Part shown: positions 41,026 through 49,808 of the stretch, piece by piece
How positions within the stretch are numbered: the first letter of the stretch is position 1
Layout of the letters: each line of letters opens with the position of its first letter
Assembly (NCBI RefSeq): GCF_028437565.1
Contig: NZ_JAMRYR010000003.1
Coordinates: forward strand, 310,001 to 374,000
Length of the DNA stretch: 64,000 nt
DNA from: Actinomyces sp. B33
Lineage (GTDB): Bacteria > Actinomycetota > Actinomycetes > Actinomycetales > Actinomycetaceae
Reading direction: 5' to 3'
Notes under the pieces: generated by a model
Told to the model about the DNA's origin: nothing
Database searches by the model: none
What the model saw: the letters and a program-made list of their open reading frames with translations, nothing else
Made by a program: the position numbers and the translations under genes

Positions 41026-41857
41026 CGCCGGGGTCGCCGCCCAGGTCCCGATCGACGAGTTCCAGGTCGCCCTCGACGTCTTCGAAGGGCCCTTCGACCT
41101 GCTCCTCCAGCTCATCGCCCGCAAGAAGCTCGATATCACCGAGGTCGCCCTGTCCGAGGTGACCGACGAGTTCATCGCCCACATGAGGCTCTTCCCGGAC
41201 CTGTCGCGCACGACGGAGTTCCTCGTCGTCGCCGCGACCCTCCTCGATATGAAGGCCGCGCAGCTCCTGCCCTCGCCCGAGGGGGCCGACGACCTGAGAG
41301 CCGAGGACCTCGAGGCCCGCGACCTCCTGTTCTCCCGGCTCCTGCAGTACCGGGCCTTCAAGATGGCGGCCGCCCGCATCGAGCAGGCCCTCGACTCGAC
41401 CTCTCGCGCCCACCCGCGCCACGTCCCCCTCGAACCCCACTTCGCCCAGCTCCTGCCCGAACTCGTGTGGGTCGCCTCGCCCGAGGACCTGGCGCGGGTC
41501 GCGGCCGAGGCGCTGAGCTCCCAGCCGCCGACCGTGGCGGTCGCCCACCTGCACGACCCGGTCGTCCCCGTGCGCGAGCAGGCGCTCATCGTCTCGCGCA
41601 GGCTGAGGGCGGCCGGCCGGGCGACCTTCCACGATCTCGTCGCCGACGCGGCTTCGACCGCCGTCGTCGTCTCCCGTTTCCTCGCCCTCCTCGAGCTCTT
41701 CAGGCGCGGCGCCGTCGAGTTCATCCAGGAGGAGGCGCTGGGGAAGCTGACGATCTCATGGACCGGCGGCGACGAGGACGTGGACGTAGACGTGGATGAC
41801 GACTACGGCGCGCACGCGCCCGGGAAGGAGACGCGCGATGGACGCGCAGACGACTGA
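41009..41857 (+). CDS. scpA: Segregation and condensation protein A
   Basis: ScpA is the kleisin subunit of the SMC-ScpAB condensin. The 282-residue protein opens with FQVALDVFEGPFDLLLQLIARKKLDITEV, the family signature, and ends in a winged-helix region (VSRFLALLELFRRGAVEFIQEE) that binds the SMC head. The start is GTG at 41009, inside the parA 3' end, since ScpA homology begins just after it. An acidic tail follows. Confidence 0.94.
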   Translation: MATPPDAGVAAQVPIDEFQVALDVFEGPFDLLLQLIARKKLDITEVALSEVTDEFIAHMRLFPDLSRTTEFLVVAATLLDMKAAQLLPSPEGADDLRAEDLEARDLLFSRLLQYRAFKMAAARIEQALDSTSRAHPRHVPLEPHFAQLLPELVWVASPEDLARVAAEALSSQPPTVAVAHLHDPVVPVREQALIVSRRLRAAGRATFHDLVADAASTAVVVSRFLALLELFRRGAVEFIQEEALGKLTISWTGGDEDVDVDVDDDYGAHAPGKETRDGRADD

Positions 41858-42425
41858 CGACCGCGACGCCCTCGCCTCGCTGGCGGTGCCGATCGAGGCG
41901 ATCCTCATGATCGCGGCCGAACCCGTGGACGCCGGTCAGATCGCCGAGGCCCTCGACGTCGAGGCCGGCCTCGTCGAGGAGGCCCTCGAGGCCCTCGCCG
42001 ACGAGTACCGGGGCGCCCGCGGCGGCCGGCCCCGGGGCTTCGAGCTGCGGCGGGCCGCCGGCGGATGGAGGATCTACTCGAGCCCCCGGTGGGCCGACGT
42101 CGTCGGGCGGTTCGTCGTGGGCTCCGGTCAGTCGCGCCTGTCCCAGGCAGCGTTGGAGACGCTGGCGGTCGTCGCCTACCGCCAGCCGGTGTCGAGGTCG
42201 CGCATCTCGCACATCCGCGGCGTGAATGTCGACGCCGTGGTGCGTACCCTGGTCACCAGAGGCCTGATCGAAGAGGTCGGGGAGTCCGAATCCGGCGCGC
42301 GCCTGTACGCGACGACGCGCGTCTTCCTCGAGAGGATGGGATTCGATTCCCTCGACGACCTGGCGCCGCTGGCGCCGTTCTTACCCGCCAGCGACGAGCT
42401 GGACGAACTGGAGGAGCAGCTGTGA
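41838..42425 (+). CDS. scpB: Segregation and condensation protein B
   Basis: ScpB dimers bind ScpA in the condensin complex. The 195-residue protein has tandem winged-helix domains; QAALETLAVVAYRQPVSRSRI and IRGVNVDAVVRTLVTRGLIEE are characteristic. ATG 41838 with GAAGGAG upstream is preferred over an in-frame ATG at 41796. It overlaps scpA by 20 bp and the next gene by TGTGA. Confidence 0.94.
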   Translation: MDAQTTDDRDALASLAVPIEAILMIAAEPVDAGQIAEALDVEAGLVEEALEALADEYRGARGGRPRGFELRRAAGGWRIYSSPRWADVVGRFVVGSGQSRLSQAALETLAVVAYRQPVSRSRISHIRGVNVDAVVRTLVTRGLIEEVGESESGARLYATTRVFLERMGFDSLDDLAPLAPFLPASDELDELEEQL

Positions 42426-43171
42426 GGAACGACCCCTACGTCGAGGGCGGCGTGCGCCTGCAGAAGGTGCTGTCGCAGGCCGGCGTCGCCTCGCGGCGCG
42501 CGGCCGAGCAGATGATCGCCGACGGGCGGGTGACGGTCGACGGCCGGGTCGTGCGCTCCCAGGGGGTGCGCGTCGACCCCCAGTCGCAGGCGATCCACGT
42601 CGACGGGGACCGGCTGATCCTCGACGAGGCCAAGCACGTCGTCCTCGCGGTCAACAAACCCGTCGGCGTCGTCTCCACCATGAGCGACCCCGAGGGGCGA
42701 CCCACCCTGGCGGACATGATCGTCGACTACCCCGAGCGCCTCTACCACGTGGGTCGCCTGGACATCGACACCTCCGGTCTCCTGCTCCTGACGAACGACG
42801 GGGAGCTGGCCAACCGCCTGACCCACCCGTCCTACGAGGTCCGCAAGACCTACGTCGCCCGCCTGCACGGCGAGGTCAAGCCCGGCGTCAAGCGCCGGCT
42901 GCTGGAGGGCATCGAACTGGAGGACGGGCCGATCGCCGTCGACTCCTTCCGCGTCGTCGACACCTACGGGGACATCACGACCGTGGAGATCGTCGTCCAC
43001 GAGGGCCGCAACCGCCTGGTCCGGCGGATGATGGACGCGGTCGGGTTCCCCGTGCGCGAGCTCGTGCGCACCGGGTTCGGCCCCATCGGCCTGGATCGGC
43101 TTCAGCCGGGCACGACCCGGCGCGTCAAGGGCAACGCCCTCGTCGCCCTGTACTCGTCGGTCGGACTGTGA
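42422..43171 (+). CDS. 23S rRNA pseudouridine synthase, RluB/RsuA family
   Basis: This 249-residue protein has an N-terminal S4 domain (RLQKVLSQAGVASRRAAEQMI) and a catalytic domain with GRLDIDTSGLLLLTNDG, whose first Asp is the active residue. It is likely RluB, which modifies helix 89 of 23S rRNA. The GTG start overlaps the scpB stop. It lies 4 bp before tyrA. Confidence 0.93.
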   Translation: MRNDPYVEGGVRLQKVLSQAGVASRRAAEQMIADGRVTVDGRVVRSQGVRVDPQSQAIHVDGDRLILDEAKHVVLAVNKPVGVVSTMSDPEGRPTLADMIVDYPERLYHVGRLDIDTSGLLLLTNDGELANRLTHPSYEVRKTYVARLHGEVKPGVKRRLLEGIELEDGPIAVDSFRVVDTYGDITTVEIVVHEGRNRLVRRMMDAVGFPVRELVRTGFGPIGLDRLQPGTTRRVKGNALVALYSSVGL

Positions 43172-43175
43172 GCCG

Positions 43176-44324
43176 ATGACGCCGACGCCCGCCCGCCCGA
43201 TCGCCACAGCCGGCCCCGTCCTCATCATCGGATCGGGGCTGCTCGGCGCCTCCCTCGGACTGTGCCTGCGCGCCAGCGGCGTCGACGTCTACCTCGAGGA
43301 CGCCTCCCCGACGGCCCTGCGCCTCGCCCAGGACATCGGCGCCGGAACCCCCCTCGTCGACGCGCCCGACGCGCGCCCCCGCCTCGTCGTCGTCGCCACG
43401 CCCCCCGACGTCGTCGACGCGTGCGTCGTCCGCGCCCTGGCCGCCCATCCTCAAGCGGTCGTCACCGACGTCGCCTCCGTCAAGGACGCGGTCGTCGAGG
43501 GAGTCCTCGACGAAGCCGCGCGCACGGGGGACGCGTCGCTGGCGCGGCGCTACGTCGGGAGTCACCCCATGGCCGGGCGCGAGCGCTCCGGCGCCGGGGC
43601 GGCCGACGCCGACCTGTTCTACGGGCGGCCCTGGGTCATCGTCTCCCACGCGCAGTCCTCCCCCGAGGCCGTCCTCGCCGTGCGCGCCCTCGCCGGGGAC
43701 GTCGGCGGCGTCGCCCTCGAGATGGACGCGCGCACGCACGACCGGTGCGTCGCCCTCGTCTCCCACGCCCCCCAGCTCGTCTCGTCGATGCTCGCCGCGC
43801 GCCTCGTCGACGCGCCCGCCGAGGCCCTGGGGCTGGCGGGTCAGGGGCTGCGCGACACCGCCCGCATCGCCGCCTCCGACCCCCGCCTGTGGACGGCGAT
43901 CCTCGCGGGGAACGCCGGGCCCGTCGCCGAGATCCTCGCTGCCGTGCGCGCCGACCTCGACGACCTCATCGTCCATCTCGAGGCCGCCGCCGAGCGCGGG
44001 CCGCTGCGCGGCGGCAGCGTCGGAGCCGTCAACCGGGTGATGGAGGCCGGCAACAGGGGAGTGGCGCGCATCCCCGGCAAGCACGGCGGGGCGCCGAGCC
44101 GCTACGCCGAGCTGGAGGTCCTCATCCCCGACGCGCCGGGCGAGCTCGGGCGGCTCTTCACCGAGCTGGGCGAGATCGACGTCAACATCGAGGACCTCGT
44201 CCTGGAGCACTCAGCCGGCCAGAGCGTCGGCCTGGCGCGCGTCATGCTCGACCCGGCGCGCCTGGGGGACGCGTCCGCCGAGCTGGAACGGCGCGGGTGG
44301 AGGATCATCCCCCATGCCGGCTGA
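43176..44324 (+). CDS. tyrA: Prephenate dehydrogenase with C-terminal ACT domain
   Basis: TyrA oxidatively decarboxylates prephenate toward tyrosine. The 382-residue protein has an NAD-binding IIGSGLLGASLGLCL, VTDVASVK, GSHPMAGRERSG with the catalytic His, and a C-terminal ACT domain (LEVLIPDAPGELGRLF) suited to feedback control. The ATG is in the rluB-tyrA-cmk run. Confidence 0.94.
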   Translation: MTPTPARPIATAGPVLIIGSGLLGASLGLCLRASGVDVYLEDASPTALRLAQDIGAGTPLVDAPDARPRLVVVATPPDVVDACVVRALAAHPQAVVTDVASVKDAVVEGVLDEAARTGDASLARRYVGSHPMAGRERSGAGAADADLFYGRPWVIVSHAQSSPEAVLAVRALAGDVGGVALEMDARTHDRCVALVSHAPQLVSSMLAARLVDAPAEALGLAGQGLRDTARIAASDPRLWTAILAGNAGPVAEILAAVRADLDDLIVHLEAAAERGPLRGGSVGAVNRVMEAGNRGVARIPGKHGGAPSRYAELEVLIPDAPGELGRLFTELGEIDVNIEDLVLEHSAGQSVGLARVMLDPARLGDASAELERRGWRIIPHAG

Positions 44325-44390
44325 CCGCCCGGGCCACGAGCGGCGTCCGGCCGCGCGCACGGCGCCCGGGGAATCTTCGAGGAGGATCAT

Positions 44391-45116
44391 GTGAACGACC
44401 AGGAGCGCCGCGAGCGCATCGCCCGCATCGGCATCACCATCGCCATCGACGGCCCCGCCGGATCGGGCAAGTCGACGGTGTCGAAGCTGCTCGCCGAGCG
44501 CCTGGGCATCGGCTACCTCGACACGGGGGCGATGTACCGCTCGCTCACCTGGTACGCGCTGGAGTCGGGGATCGACCTGGCCGACGAGGCCGCGGTGGCC
44601 GGAGCCGCCGACGAGATGCCCCTGCGCATGGACTCCCACCCGCGCAACCCCCACTACTGGGTCGGGGACGCAGAGGTCACCTCCGACATCCGCGATCCGC
44701 GGATCGCCCTGGCGATCCGCCACGTGTCGACGAATCTGCGGGTCCGAGCGTGGATGGCCCGCGAGCAGCGGGCCCGGATGATGGCGGCCCGCGAGCAGGG
44801 ATCGGGGATGGTCGCCGAGGGCCGCGACATCACGACGGTCGTGTGCCCCGACGCCGACGTGCGGATCCTGCTCCTGGCCGATCAGGAGGCGAGGCTGCGG
44901 CGACGGACCCTGGAGCTGTACGGGGACGCCTCCGAGGAGCACATGGCTGCCGTCCGCGAACAGGTCGAGGGTCGCGATCGCGCGGATTCGGCGGTCTCGG
45001 AGTTCATGGAGCCCGCGCCGGGGGTCGCGGTGGTCGACTCGACCGGGCTGGATGTCGGGGGCGTCGTCGAGGCGGTCCTCGCCCTCGTCGACGAAGACCT
45101 GCTGGCGCGGGGCTGA
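44391..45116 (+). CDS. cmk: Cytidylate kinase
   Basis: Cmk phosphorylates CMP and dCMP. The 241-residue protein has the P-loop AIDGPAGSGKST near residue 18, YLDTGAMYRSLTW and VAEGRDITTVV. The start is GTG after GGAGGATC. In many actinobacteria der follows directly; here it lies 3.1 kb away on the other strand. The gene ends 10 bp from the convergent GH2 gene. Confidence 0.95.
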   Translation: MNDQERRERIARIGITIAIDGPAGSGKSTVSKLLAERLGIGYLDTGAMYRSLTWYALESGIDLADEAAVAGAADEMPLRMDSHPRNPHYWVGDAEVTSDIRDPRIALAIRHVSTNLRVRAWMAREQRARMMAAREQGSGMVAEGRDITTVVCPDADVRILLLADQEARLRRRTLELYGDASEEHMAAVREQVEGRDRADSAVSEFMEPAPGVAVVDSTGLDVGGVVEAVLALVDEDLLARG

Positions 45117-45126
45117 GGAGCCGAGC

Positions 45127-46971
45127 TCAGAGCGCCGGGTGGGCCCGGGCGAAGGCCGCGTAGACCTCCTCGTTGAGCCCGCGCATGAACGCCGGATCGA
45201 CCTTGGTCACCCTCCGGTCGTAGGTCATCAGCCCGTTGGTCTCCTGCTCGACGTCGCTGACCTGCGTGTAGGTCGAGGCGGTCAGCCCCTTGCGGACGAG
45301 TCGCAGAAGCTGGGTGCGGTACAGATCGGCGAGGGCCTCGGCCAGCGCGTTCGCATCGGGAAGGAACCTGTAGCCGAACGCCGTTCCGGGGCTCCACAGG
45401 TGCCCGTCGACGGCGAGGTTGAAGCCGCCGAACTCGGAGAGGTAGTAGGGGCGGGGGTCGCGCTGCGTCGGCGGTTTGAGCGCGAGGACGTAGCGGTGGC
45501 GCGAGCGGAAGTCCCCGCAGTCATGCCCCTGGTCGAACCATCCGGAGGCGGCGTCGACGAGGCGGGTCGGATCGGTCCTGCGGGTCAAGTCGGCGACGCG
45601 GCGGGCGTCGAACTGCCCCCACCCCTCGTTGAACGGCACCCACACGAGGATCGACGGGTGCGCCTCGAGGTGGTGGATGGTCGCGATCCAGTCGTGGAGG
45701 AACTCGGCGCGATCGGAGGCTTTGGAACGCCCGGTCCTCCACGCGAAGAACCGGGAGCGGTCGGGGCTGGTGATGTCCAGGCCCTGGATGACGCCCGACA
45801 GCTTGATGCCCAAGGGGGCCTTCGCCCCCGAGACGGCGTCCTGGACGAGGACCATGCCCATCCGGTCGGCCAGGTGGTAGAAACGGCGGGACTCGACCTT
45901 AATGTGGACCCGGACCCCGTTGAACCCCATCTCCTTCATCGTCCTCATGTCGTGGACGAGGGCGTCCTCGTGGGGCGCGGTCATCCCCGATTCGGGCCAG
46001 TAGCCCTGTTGGAGGGGCGCGTTGACGAGGAGGGGGCGCCCGTTGAGGAGGATGTGGCGGCCCTGGCCGGACTTGCGCCGACGGATGCCGGGGCGGCGAG
46101 GGTCGGGGTCGGAGATCGCGACGGTGCGCACGGCGATGTAGGAAGAGGTCTCGTCGTCGGCGGTGGTGACGGTGACGGGGTAGAGGTGGGGATCGTCGGG
46201 GCTCCACGTCCTCGCGCCGGGGATGACGACATCAGCGGGGCGGCCGGTGCGCACGACGGCGACGACGTCGTCGTGGGATCTGCGGTGGATGCGCACGGTC
46301 GCGTCGGCGGGCGGCCCGTCGGAGGAGACGAGGAGGGTGAGGGTCTCGAGGTCGTCGTGGGCGCGCGCGGCGACGCGGGTGAGGGCGGCGGCGGGCAGGG
46401 GCTCCATCCATACGCTCTGCCAGATGCCCGAGGTGGGCGTGTACCAGATGGTCTCGGAGGACAGCGCCTGCTTGCCGCGCTGCTGCATCCCCGTGTCCGT
46501 GGGGTCGGTGACCTCGACGCGCAGGCGCACCCGGTCGCGGCGGGTGTCGGGGATCTCCGCGGTGAAGGGGAGGTAGCCGCCGGTGTGGGCGACGACGAGG
46601 CTTCCATCGATCCAGACGCGCGCGTGATAGTCGACGGCCTCGAAGGTGATGGCGATGCGGCGTCCGCGCCAGTGCCGGGGGAGGGCGACGGTGCGCTCGT
46701 AGACGAGGACGTCGGCGGGCGTCAGCGGGCGCTGGACTCCGGAGGCCGCGGTCTCGACGGCGAAGGGGACGAGGATCGTGCCGTCCCACTGGTCGATGGG
46801 CAGCGGGTCGGGGGAGGCGGCGTCGGCGGCGCCCGGGACGATGGCGTAGTCCCATTGCCCGTTGAGGCTCTCCCACTGGTCGCGTCGGAGCATCGGGCGC
46901 GGGTATTCGGCCAGGGGGGTGTCGGTGGGGGAGGGCGCCCATGGGGAGGCCAGTGTCGTCGCCTGGGTCAT
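45127..46971 (-). CDS. Glycoside hydrolase family 2 enzyme (beta-galactosidase/glucuronidase-like)
   Basis: This 614-residue cytosolic GH2 enzyme has a jelly-roll sugar-binding domain (QWESLNGQWDYAI, FEAVDYHARVWIDG), an immunoglobulin-like domain and a TIM barrel. Candidate acid/base Glu 449 lies in FNEGWGQFD and nucleophile Glu 513 in YYLSEFGG. The exact sugar specificity cannot be read. ATG 46971 is chosen because TACGAT lies 7 nt upstream; an in-frame ATG at 47136 would run through the tRNA-Pro gene. Confidence 0.88.
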   Translation of the reverse strand: MTQATTLASPWAPSPTDTPLAEYPRPMLRRDQWESLNGQWDYAIVPGAADAASPDPLPIDQWDGTILVPFAVETAASGVQRPLTPADVLVYERTVALPRHWRGRRIAITFEAVDYHARVWIDGSLVVAHTGGYLPFTAEIPDTRRDRVRLRVEVTDPTDTGMQQRGKQALSSETIWYTPTSGIWQSVWMEPLPAAALTRVAARAHDDLETLTLLVSSDGPPADATVRIHRRSHDDVVAVVRTGRPADVVIPGARTWSPDDPHLYPVTVTTADDETSSYIAVRTVAISDPDPRRPGIRRRKSGQGRHILLNGRPLLVNAPLQQGYWPESGMTAPHEDALVHDMRTMKEMGFNGVRVHIKVESRRFYHLADRMGMVLVQDAVSGAKAPLGIKLSGVIQGLDITSPDRSRFFAWRTGRSKASDRAEFLHDWIATIHHLEAHPSILVWVPFNEGWGQFDARRVADLTRRTDPTRLVDAASGWFDQGHDCGDFRSRHRYVLALKPPTQRDPRPYYLSEFGGFNLAVDGHLWSPGTAFGYRFLPDANALAEALADLYRTQLLRLVRKGLTASTYTQVSDVEQETNGLMTYDRRVTKVDPAFMRGLNEEVYAAFARAHPAL

Positions 46972-46984
46972 GGGTCTGATCGTA
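46969..46984 (-). promoter_or_regulatory. Leaderless promoter of the GH2 gene
   Basis: TACGAT (46979-46984, minus strand) is followed by 7 nt and the ATG at 46971, with no ribosome-binding site. Confidence 0.55.
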
Positions 46985-47093
46985 GCCGGGACGGGCGGCG
47001 AGGCATTCGGGGCGTGCTGGTGCCGATTGGTCTTCGAGGGCCCTCGTGGGCTATCATTTCCGAGTCGCCGCGCGATGCGGTGAGAAGTGAATA

Positions 47094-47167
<74 letters not shown>

Positions 47168-47195
47168 CAAGCGAAACCCTTGTAAATCAGCGAAT

Positions 47196-47230
47196 ACGGG
47201 CTTTGGAGTGCTTGCTCTGAGGCCCGTTTC
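47196..47230 (+). terminator. Rho-independent terminator of tRNA-Pro
   Basis: ACGGGC (47196-47201) pairs with GCCCGT near 47222-47227, followed by a short T-rich tail (TTCTTC). Confidence 0.65.
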
Positions 47231-47360
47231 TTCATCGTGGCGCGATGGTGGCGCGGGATAGGACCAGATCATCGACCGGCCCTCACCGGACGCGCCCCGT
47301 CACGACGTGAGCGCGCCGCGACGGCTCGGACATTGGTGCCCTGGGCAGTCACCCAGATCC

Positions 47361-47376
47361 TAGGATGATCTCCATG
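47361..47376 (+). promoter_or_regulatory. Leaderless promoter of the GNAT gene
   Basis: TAGGAT (47361-47366) is followed by 7 nt and ATG at 47374. This places the true start three codons inside the longest open frame. Confidence 0.5.
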
Positions 47377-47871
47377 GTCGACGTCGTGGTCGTGGAACTC
47401 GGGCCAGAGCGCTCGGAGCTGCTCCGTCGCGCAACCCTCGGGAACATGAACTGGTGCGCGGAGCGGTTCACCATGCAGGACGTGTTGAGTAACCCGGAGC
47501 TCGTGCACTACACCGAGTTTCGGCCCTCCCGTGGCGACTTCGGCGTCGTTGCCAGGACCGGGACCGAGGAGGTGGGCGTCTGCTGGGCGTCGTTCCTTCC
47601 GGGAACAGATCCTGGTTATGGCTTCATCGACGGCAACACCCCGGAGGTCAGCCTGTGGGTGGCGGCAGCGTTGCGAGGGCAGGGCGTGGGCCGACGTCTG
47701 CTCGTTGCGCTTATCGAGGGGGCGCGTCAGCGAGGCATTGAACAGATCAGCCTGAGCGTCGAGAGCGACAACTACGCGAGGCGTCTCTACTCGTCCTGCG
47801 GCTTCGAGGAAGTCGTCGGCCGGGAGGCTGATGGAGTCATGCTGCTCCGCCTTGATCCGACCACCCCCTAG
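47374..47871 (+). CDS. GNAT-family N-acetyltransferase
   Basis: This 165-residue acetyltransferase has the acetyl-CoA-binding motif LRGQGVGRRLLVAL and the terminal SDNYARRLYSSCGFEEV. The substrate is unknown. It lies in an accessory stretch with lower GC than the housekeeping genes. Its TAG stop coincides with the antisense stop of a transposase remnant, so the last few residues may derive from an insertion-sequence flank. Confidence 0.85.
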   Translation: MVDVVVVELGPERSELLRRATLGNMNWCAERFTMQDVLSNPELVHYTEFRPSRGDFGVVARTGTEEVGVCWASFLPGTDPGYGFIDGNTPEVSLWVAAALRGQGVGRRLLVALIEGARQRGIEQISLSVESDNYARRLYSSCGFEEVVGREADGVMLLRLDPTTP

Positions 47872-47987
47872 GTATATTTCCCTGTGACGTGGTGAACGTG
47901 TTGTGAGGGGTGGCCGTTGAGACTGGTGTGGGATCGATGGTGGTGATTGTCATATAGCGTAGGTGGCAGTGCGTTCGGTTTCGCTAG
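47868..47987 (-). pseudogene. C-terminal remnant of an IS481-like transposase
   Basis: About 39 residues at the end of a minus-strand frame (ALPPTLYDNHHHRSHTSL then NGHP and VTGKYT before the stop) resemble the C-terminus of IS481/IS3-type integrase-core transposases, which end in an ALPPWL-x-YNHHRPHT-type motif. Upstream residues do not continue the match and the DDE core is missing. This is a decayed fragment. The family assignment rests on memory of the motif. Confidence 0.5.
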
Positions 47988-48054
47988 TGTGAGGCTGAAC
48001 GCAAGCCCACTAATACCAATAAATCCAAAAATATGCACCAAGATTTCACAAAGT

Positions 48055-48085
48055 TGGGCTGGTGGGATTTGACCCCACGACCGTG
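48055..48085 (-). repeat. tRNA-Pro 3'-end fragment (att-like remnant)
   Basis: Read on the minus strand, about 30 nt reproduce the T-arm and 3' acceptor end of the tRNA-Pro gene at 47094 with three mismatches. This includes a perfect GTGGG/CCCAC stem. No D-arm, anticodon arm or 5' acceptor strand precedes it, so it is not a functional tRNA. The orientation is opposite to the intact gene. AT-rich sequence follows, as at the edge of an integrated element. Confidence 0.65.
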
Positions 48086-48257
48086 ACTCGAAGGCTTCAA
48101 CCGGATCCGGTGGTCTCTCCATTCGACTTGCGGCTACTCGACTGCCGCTTGACGGACACCGAAATCGCGACGCAGCAGCACGATGCGGCGGTGATGATCG
48201 CGGTGGCGCAGCAGAGGGCGAGGGCGGTTGACGAAGTCGAACCCGACCCGGGTCCGC
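48086..48257. other. Gap between der and the tRNA remnant, no gene seen
   Basis: Open frames run through here on both strands, but none has a recognisable domain, start signal or neighbour support. I treat it as non-coding scar sequence. Confidence 0.5.
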
Positions 48258-49760
48258 CTACTTGCGGCGGCGCTCGCGCACGCGCACCGAGATCTGGATC
48301 GGGGACCCCTCGAAACCGAAATCCTCGCGCAGGCGCCGTTCGATGAAGCGGCGGTACCCCGGGTCGAGGAACCCCGTCGTGAACAGGACGAAGCGCGGGG
48401 GACGGCTCGACACCTGGGTGCCGAAGAGAATTCGGGGCTGCTTGCCGCCGCGCAGCGGATGCGGGTGGGCGGCGACCAACTGGCCGAGGAACGCGTTGAA
48501 GCGCCCCGTGGGGATGCGCGTGTCCCACCCCGCCAACGCCGTGTCGAGCGCCCGGGCGATCCGGTTCGTGTGCCACGTCGTCTTCGCCGACAGGTTGATC
48601 CTCGGCGCCCACTGGACCTGGACGAGTTCGCGCTCCAGCTCCGCTGAGAGCTCCTTCTGGCGCTCCTCGTCGACGAGATCCCACTTGTTGTTGACGATGA
48701 CGAGGGCGCGCCCGGCGTCCACCGCCTGCTGGACGACGCGCACGTCCTGCTCGGTCAACGGCTCCGACCCGTCGAAGAGGACGAGGGCGACCTCGGCCTT
48801 CTCCAGGGCGGCCTGCGTGCGGATCGACGCGTAGTAGTCGGCACCGGTCGTCCGGTGCATCTTGCGCCGCACGCCCGCGGTGTCGACGAACCACCATTGG
48901 CGCCCGTCCAGCTCGATGAGCTCGTCGACGGGGTCGCGGGTCGTCCCCGCCAGCTCGTTGACCACGACCCGCTCGGACCCCGCCACGGCGTTGAGCAGCG
49001 ACGACTTTCCGACGTTGGGCCGACCGATGAGGGCCACGCGGCGCGGGCCCCCCTCGGGCAGGGCGGAGGCGATCGCGGACTCGTCGGGGAGGACCTCCAT
49101 CACCGCGTCCAGCAGGTCCCCGGTCCCGCGCCCGTGGAGGGCCGACACCGGGTGGGGCTCGCCCATGCCGAGGGCCCACAGGTAGGAGGCGTCGGCCTCC
49201 TGCTGAGCCGAATCGACTTTGTTCGCGGCGAGCACGACCGGCTTGCCCTTGGCCCGCAGCATCGTGACGATCCTCTCATCGGAGGCCGTCACCCCTACGG
49301 TCGCGTCGAGGACGAGGACGACCGCGTCGGCCAGGTCGACGGCGATCTCCGCCTGGTCGGCCACCGACCGGTCCAGCCCTTTGACGTCGATCTCCCACCC
49401 GCCGGTGTCGACGAGCGTGAAGTCGCGCCCGGCCCACTCGGCCCGGTACGACACTCGGTCGCGCGTCACCCCCGGGGTGTCCTGGACGACGGCCTCGCGC
49501 CGACCGAGGATTCGGTTGACGAGCGTCGACTTGCCGACATTGGGTCGGCCCAGGACGGCCAGGACCGGCAGGCCCGCCGCGGCCTCGTCCTCGGACGGGT
49601 CCTCCATCCGGCCCGACAGGATGGCCAGGTCCTCCTCGTCGAGGTCGAACTGGTCGAGGCTGGCGCGCATCGCGCGGGCCCGCGCCTGGGCGTCCTCGAC
49701 CGGCTCCTCGACGGGGGCATCGGTCACGCGGGCGTCAAGATCGGCTTCGAAGTCGTTCAC
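48258..49760 (-). CDS. der: Ribosome biogenesis GTPase Der (EngA)
   Basis: Der is a double-GTPase needed for 50S subunit maturation. The 500-residue protein has two G domains, each with a P-loop ([13 protein letters not shown] and [13 protein letters not shown]), NKVD and NNKWD specificity motifs, and a C-terminal KH-like domain. A ~60-residue acidic N-terminal extension is typical of actinobacteria. The GTG start lies 6 nt after TAGGAT. It usually follows cmk on the same strand but is inverted here. Confidence 0.96.
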   Translation of the reverse strand: MNDFEADLDARVTDAPVEEPVEDAQARARAMRASLDQFDLDEEDLAILSGRMEDPSEDEAAAGLPVLAVLGRPNVGKSTLVNRILGRREAVVQDTPGVTRDRVSYRAEWAGRDFTLVDTGGWEIDVKGLDRSVADQAEIAVDLADAVVLVLDATVGVTASDERIVTMLRAKGKPVVLAANKVDSAQQEADASYLWALGMGEPHPVSALHGRGTGDLLDAVMEVLPDESAIASALPEGGPRRVALIGRPNVGKSSLLNAVAGSERVVVNELAGTTRDPVDELIELDGRQWWFVDTAGVRRKMHRTTGADYYASIRTQAALEKAEVALVLFDGSEPLTEQDVRVVQQAVDAGRALVIVNNKWDLVDEERQKELSAELERELVQVQWAPRINLSAKTTWHTNRIARALDTALAGWDTRIPTGRFNAFLGQLVAAHPHPLRGGKQPRILFGTQVSSRPPRFVLFTTGFLDPGYRRFIERRLREDFGFEGSPIQISVRVRERRRK

Positions 49761-49772
49761 CCCGCCATCCTA
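49758..49772 (-). promoter_or_regulatory. Leaderless promoter of der
   Basis: TAGGAT (49767-49772, minus strand) is exactly 6 nt from the GTG. The spacer GGCGGG is too close to serve as a standard ribosome-binding site. Confidence 0.55.
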
Positions 49773-49808
49773 CGGGGTGGCGGGGTCGACGGCCGTCCGG
49801 CTCGTCAG

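Noticed and set aside
48052-48135. A second functional tRNA gene
   Set aside because: Only the T-arm and 3' acceptor strand are recognisable; no matching 5' acceptor, D-arm or anticodon arm could be folded.
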